Shown: piece by piece, positions 60,878 through 64,000 of the stretch
Layout: each line of letters starts with the position of its first letter
How positions within the stretch are numbered: the stretch's first letter is position 1
Origin: Phosphoribacter sp037046615
GTDB taxonomy: Bacteria; Actinomycetota; Actinomycetes; Actinomycetales; Dermatophilaceae
Reading direction: 5' to 3'
Length of the DNA: 64,000 nucleotides
NCBI GenBank assembly: GCA_037046615.1
Contig: JBAOHD010000008.1
Location: forward strand, 558,001-622,000
Notes under the pieces: generated by a model
The model's input: only the letters and a program-made list of their open reading frames with translations
Told to the model about the DNA's origin: nothing
Databases searched by the model: none
Program-made: the position numbers and the translations under genes

Positions 60878-61854
60878 GGGCGGCACTGATCGGGAGCGTC
60901 GACTCGTCCCTGGTGGCACTGGAGCACCTGGCTGGATCAGCGCTCGAACTGGTCGGGGTGGCTGGGTTCGAGCCCCAGGACACGTCCAGGGTGTCCGGCT
61001 GGTCGGACCTGCGGACGGCCTGCGAGTCCGATGGCATCGAGTACGTCCCGTTCACCAAGGTGAACGACGAGACGATGGTCGAGTGGCTCAGGGGGCTGGA
61101 CCTCGACTTCCTCTTCGTGGTTGGTCTCTCCCAGCTCATCAGCGAGGAGGTGATCTCCAGTGCGCGGGTCGGCTGCGTGGGCTACCACCCCACCCAGCTT
61201 CCGCTGGGACGTGGCCGCGCCCCCGTGGCATGGGTGACCCTCGGACAGGCGCCGGGTGCCTCGACCCTGTTCGAGATCATGCCGGGAGCCGACGAGGGCG
61301 GCATCCTGGAGCAGGTCCGCTTCGACGTCGCAGATGACTGGGACGCCGGCGATGTGAGTGCGGAGTGCTCGCGCACGCTGGGGGTCGCTCTCGACCGACT
61401 CGTCCCGAGGCTGGCGGCGGGCTGGTGGGTGCCGGCCCCCCAGGACGAGAGCCGGGCCACCTGGATCGGCAAGCGCGTCGCCCAGGACGGACTGATCGAC
61501 TGGACTCGTTCGGCGCAGGAGGTCAACCGGCTCATCCGCGCTGCCGCGGCGCCCCACCCCGGGGCCTACTGCTACAACGCCGGTCGCCGTCTCCAGGTCC
61601 CCCGGTCGCTGGGCCCGGTGGAACAGCCGCGGCATCGCGGCGTGGTCGGCAAGGTCCTGCACGGCGACGGGGAGTCCTACCTGGTCCAGTGCGGTGACGG
61701 CGTGGTCGGTGTGGTCATCACCGACGAGGACGGCAACCACGTCCAGCTGCGCGAGGGTGCCATGCTGCGCACTCGTGTGGAGGACGAGCTGTTCGCGCTG
61801 CGCGGCCGCCTCGACGAGCTGGAGCGCAAAGTCGAAGGACTGCTCGGATCGTGA
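60874..61854 (+). CDS. Methionyl-tRNA-formyltransferase-like sugar N-formyltransferase
   Basis: A 326-residue protein. The N-terminal formyltransferase fold (about 1-190) has LDFLFVVGLSQLI, the folate/active-site stretch GYHPTQLPLGRGRAPVAW (catalytic His in YHP) and the Asp in PGADEGGIL. The C-terminal part has an Fmt-like end and a final coiled coil (LFALRGRLDELERKVEGLL). The Asn two residues before the His in Fmt and ArnA is Gly here (GYH), as I recall for a subfamily of actinobacterial homologues. Beside a PIG-L deacetylase it suggests exchange of N-acetyl for N-formyl on a sugar. Confidence 0.82.
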   Translation: MRAALIGSVDSSLVALEHLAGSALELVGVAGFEPQDTSRVSGWSDLRTACESDGIEYVPFTKVNDETMVEWLRGLDLDFLFVVGLSQLISEEVISSARVGCVGYHPTQLPLGRGRAPVAWVTLGQAPGASTLFEIMPGADEGGILEQVRFDVADDWDAGDVSAECSRTLGVALDRLVPRLAAGWWVPAPQDESRATWIGKRVAQDGLIDWTRSAQEVNRLIRAAAAPHPGAYCYNAGRRLQVPRSLGPVEQPRHRGVVGKVLHGDGESYLVQCGDGVVGVVITDEDGNHVQLREGAMLRTRVEDELFALRGRLDELERKVEGLLGS

Positions 61855-62792
61855 ACGCCAGGACCATCACAGCCACCATGAAGGGCCCACTCATCAGGTT
61901 CTCTGAGCCGGTGGCCGACATGGACGAGGCGTACCGGGTCGCGGGGCATCTCCTGTCCGAGGACGAGTCGTTGGTGCCCCAGGGCCCTGACTCGTGTGCC
62001 GTGGGACGGGGCACCTCGGGCCACGTTGCGGCCATGGTGGTGGGCGGGATGACCTACCGCGAAGCGGCCCAATCGGCCGGGATCTCCCCGGAGAGGGCAC
62101 GGCAGCTCACCGCTCCCTATCTGAACACCGCCGCGAAGCGTTGGCGTCGTGAGGCGATGGAGCGCCGGCGCCACGAGCAGGCGCTCCAGAAGGCCGTGGA
62201 CTACGCGCAGCAGCACCCCGGTGCCTCGATCGCCAGGATCGTCAACTCGGTGCGCAGCGGGTTGAGCGCCCAAGACGTCATCGGGGCCATCGGCACGCAG
62301 GAATCCTTCTCGCGTCCGATGAGGGCCTCGTCACGAGCGGCAGCCAAGTTCGGCGAGGAGCAGTGCCTGGATGCCCTGCGTCGTGCCGCCGCGGTGGATG
62401 GCGGGTCGTCTCCCCAGCCACTGTCGGCGGTGAGGTATTCCACCCTGAGGAGGGCCGAAGACCCCAGTCCCCAGACGGTGATGCTGCGCTTCGGCTCCTG
62501 GAGCGCAGCGTGCGTCCGTGCCGGTGTCCCCGATGGGAACAACGGTGTCCACCGCAGGACCCAGCGCCGCCTCTGGACTGATGACCAGCTGTACCAGTTC
62601 GTTCGGGCCTTCTTCTCCGAGGCTGGGCCAGCAGGAACCCCTGCCAACTACGAGGAGTGGCGCAAGACTGCTCGTCTCGCCCTGGACGGAGCCAAGGCCA
62701 ACGAGCCGACCAGGGCGCCTTCCCTGGTCACGCTGCGCAGCCGACTCGGGGCCTGGTCAAGGATTCGGTCCATCGCCATGGGTGGGGATTGA
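61851..62792 (+). CDS. DNA-binding protein with sigma-4-like HTH and HNE-type repeats
   Basis: A 313-residue protein coupled to the formyltransferase by GTGA. Residues about 62-90 look like a sigma-70 region 4 HTH (GGMTYREAAQSAGISPERAR). Then come repeats of the homing-endonuclease-associated type (ALRRAAAVDGG, PLSAVRYSTLRR, PSPQTVMLRFGSWSAACVRA; a second weaker one ends VTLRSRLGAWSRI). No HNH or LAGLIDADG nuclease motif is visible. It is probably a regulator that evolved from such elements. Its place at the end of a glycan operon suggests autoregulation of surface change, by inference. Confidence 0.6.
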   Translation: MNARTITATMKGPLIRFSEPVADMDEAYRVAGHLLSEDESLVPQGPDSCAVGRGTSGHVAAMVVGGMTYREAAQSAGISPERARQLTAPYLNTAAKRWRREAMERRRHEQALQKAVDYAQQHPGASIARIVNSVRSGLSAQDVIGAIGTQESFSRPMRASSRAAAKFGEEQCLDALRRAAAVDGGSSPQPLSAVRYSTLRRAEDPSPQTVMLRFGSWSAACVRAGVPDGNNGVHRRTQRRLWTDDQLYQFVRAFFSEAGPAGTPANYEEWRKTARLALDGAKANEPTRAPSLVTLRSRLGAWSRIRSIAMGGD

Positions 62793-62909
62793 CCAGACAG
62801 GCGACAGGTTTCTGATGAGACCCATGTCACCGCACAACCGTATGATGATGTCGGGTCATCGGGGCATTCAGGTCCCTCACTCAACACTGAACTTCGGAGG
62901 TACCCACAC

Positions 62910-64000
62910 ATGGCCGCACACGACCACGACGAGCTGATCGAGGGCCCGGAGCTGGACGCTCCCAAGAGGAAGTGGGGTCCCATCAAGATCGCACTGGTCT
63001 CGATGTCGGGGCTGCTGGCGATCGTGCTGGTCGTCATGGCGGCCTACGCCGGCACGGTGGTGCACACGGTCGCCACGGAGATGAAGCACGAGGACCTACT
63101 TCCCGCCGGCCCGGCACCCACTGGCCTGGCCCACAACGACCAGGGGACCAACGGCGACGGCCAGAAGAAGAACGGTCAGCTCCCGAACGAGTCCGGCCCA
63201 GACCAGGGCACCAACAGCCAGAGCCCCACCAGCACTGATCCGGCCGACCAGGAGTACAGCGGCCAGGGCCCCATCCCCACCGGTGAGCCGGGGAACCAGC
63301 CGGACATGACAGTGAGTCCCTCCGACGGCAAGGCGCAGAACATCCTGCTCATCGGTGCGGACGCGGCGACAGGCGGTGTCTCCCGGTCCGACGTCATCAT
63401 CCTCGCCCACATCTCCGCCGACCAGAAGCGCGTGGACCTGATCCACTTCCCGCGTGACTACTACGTCAAGGTTCCTGGCCACGGCTACACCAAGATCAAC
63501 CACTCCTACGCCTACGGCGGCTCCCCATTGCTGGTGCACACCATCCAGGGAGCCACCGGCGTGAAGATCGACCACGTTGCGAAGACTGACTTCGAGGGCT
63601 ACTCCCGCACCATCGACACCATCGGTGGCATCGACGTGACCATCAACGAGTCCTCGCCGGCCAAGAACGGTTACCCCGCCTACACCAAGGGCCAGGTGGT
63701 CCACATGAGCGGCCAGGAGGCCCTGTTCTACGTCCGCGAGCGCAAGGCCCTCAACCAGGGCGACATTGGTCGCGGGCAGCGCCAGATGGACGTCCTGGTC
63801 GCCATCGCAGCGAAGGTGGCCAGCCCGGAGAAGATCACCAACCCCGTCGAGATGAACCGTTCGCTCGGGGCCGTGGCCTCCAATCTGACCACCGACCGCA
63901 GCTTCGGCGTCGAGCAGATCGCATCGCTGGCCTACTCGCTACGCAACGTGCGATCCACCGGAGGGGTCCACTCCTGGACCGCTCCCTGGAGCGGGGCATC
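62910..64000 (+). CDS. LytR-CpsA-Psr (LCP) family protein, 3' end outside window
   Basis: LCP enzymes transfer wall glycans from lipid carriers to peptidoglycan. The ATG at 62910 has CGGAGG upstream; 363 codons are visible. A short cytoplasmic N-terminus is followed by one membrane segment (IALVSMSGLLAIVLVVMAAY), an 80-residue Pro/Gly/Asn-rich linker and the LCP domain from about residue 140 (NILLIGADAATGGVSRSDVI, VDLIHFPRDYYVKVPGHG, TKINHSYAYGG, GIDVTINESSPA, ALFYVRERKALNQGDIGRGQ). The conserved Arg/Asp residues for phosphate binding are present. It may finish the glycan started by the upstream transferase. Confidence 0.88.
   Translation, partial: MAAHDHDELIEGPELDAPKRKWGPIKIALVSMSGLLAIVLVVMAAYAGTVVHTVATEMKHEDLLPAGPAPTGLAHNDQGTNGDGQKKNGQLPNESGPDQGTNSQSPTSTDPADQEYSGQGPIPTGEPGNQPDMTVSPSDGKAQNILLIGADAATGGVSRSDVIILAHISADQKRVDLIHFPRDYYVKVPGHGYTKINHSYAYGGSPLLVHTIQGATGVKIDHVAKTDFEGYSRTIDTIGGIDVTINESSPAKNGYPAYTKGQVVHMSGQEALFYVRERKALNQGDIGRGQRQMDVLVAIAAKVASPEKITNPVEMNRSLGAVASNLTTDRSFGVEQIASLAYSLRNVRSTGGVHSWTAPWSGA

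Overview
The window reads as high-GC actinobacterial chromosome, most likely an Intrasporangiaceae-type member of the Micrococcales. The evidence is very high G+C, many GTG starts, and the gene order hisI-trpE-(Trp-associated membrane protein)-(HGxxPAAW protein)-trpC-trpB-trpA-lgt-gltB-gltD-pyk. Other actinobacterial markers are an ANTAR response regulator, a WS/DGAT acyltransferase, and a PnpA/S15 pair. The genus is an inference; no rRNA gene is present.

Positions 1-47,130 are core-type chromosome. From left to right they hold: the end of a sugar ABC permease and a decayed GNAT gene; rpsA; a surface-protein/membrane-protein pair; a methyltransferase; polA; a thioesterase; a GNAT enzyme; a DUF554 protein; and an ANTAR regulator with tRNA-Leu(CAA). 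Next comes a long minus-strand block: pyk, gltD, gltB, lgt, a DsbA-like protein, a MauE/DoxX protein, trpA, trpB, trpC, five small membrane proteins, a Trp-associated membrane protein, trpE and hisI. The divergent pabB-pabC fusion follows, then a heterodimeric ABC exporter, fumC, pnp and rpsO. The block ends with a wax-ester-synthase-like gene and a soluble NAD-dependent formate dehydrogenase operon (fdsG-fdsB-fdsA plus a coupled small membrane protein).

From about 47.2 kb to the end the character changes. A tyrosine integrase opens an integrative element. It contains a minus-strand cassette of small unknown genes and a HTH protein, then a divergent 957-residue TOPRIM/SF3 primase-helicase, followed by an iteron-rich putative replication origin. 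Downstream are a lipoprotein, two unknown coupled genes and a secreted GH64-type beta-1,3-glucanase. A tightly overlapping operon follows (PIG-L deacetylase, phosphoglycosyl transferase, sugar formyltransferase, HTH/HNE-repeat regulator), and then an LCP ligase cut by the window end. This cargo looks designed to remodel surface glycans. The right end of the element is not in the window.

Two window-wide signals stand out. First, the 7-mer GTATGCC (reverse GGCATAC) occurs about 58 times in the first 46.8 kb, equally in both orientations, and I found none in the element. Twice it forms inverted pairs that make terminator-like hairpins (after rpsA and after pnp). This resembles DNA-uptake sequences or HIP1-type genome motifs. 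Second, many essential genes (rpsA, pyk, gltB, lgt, pabB-pabC, pnp and others) carry single-base frameshifts. These cluster at 19.0-21.3 kb and are best explained as sequencing or assembly indels.
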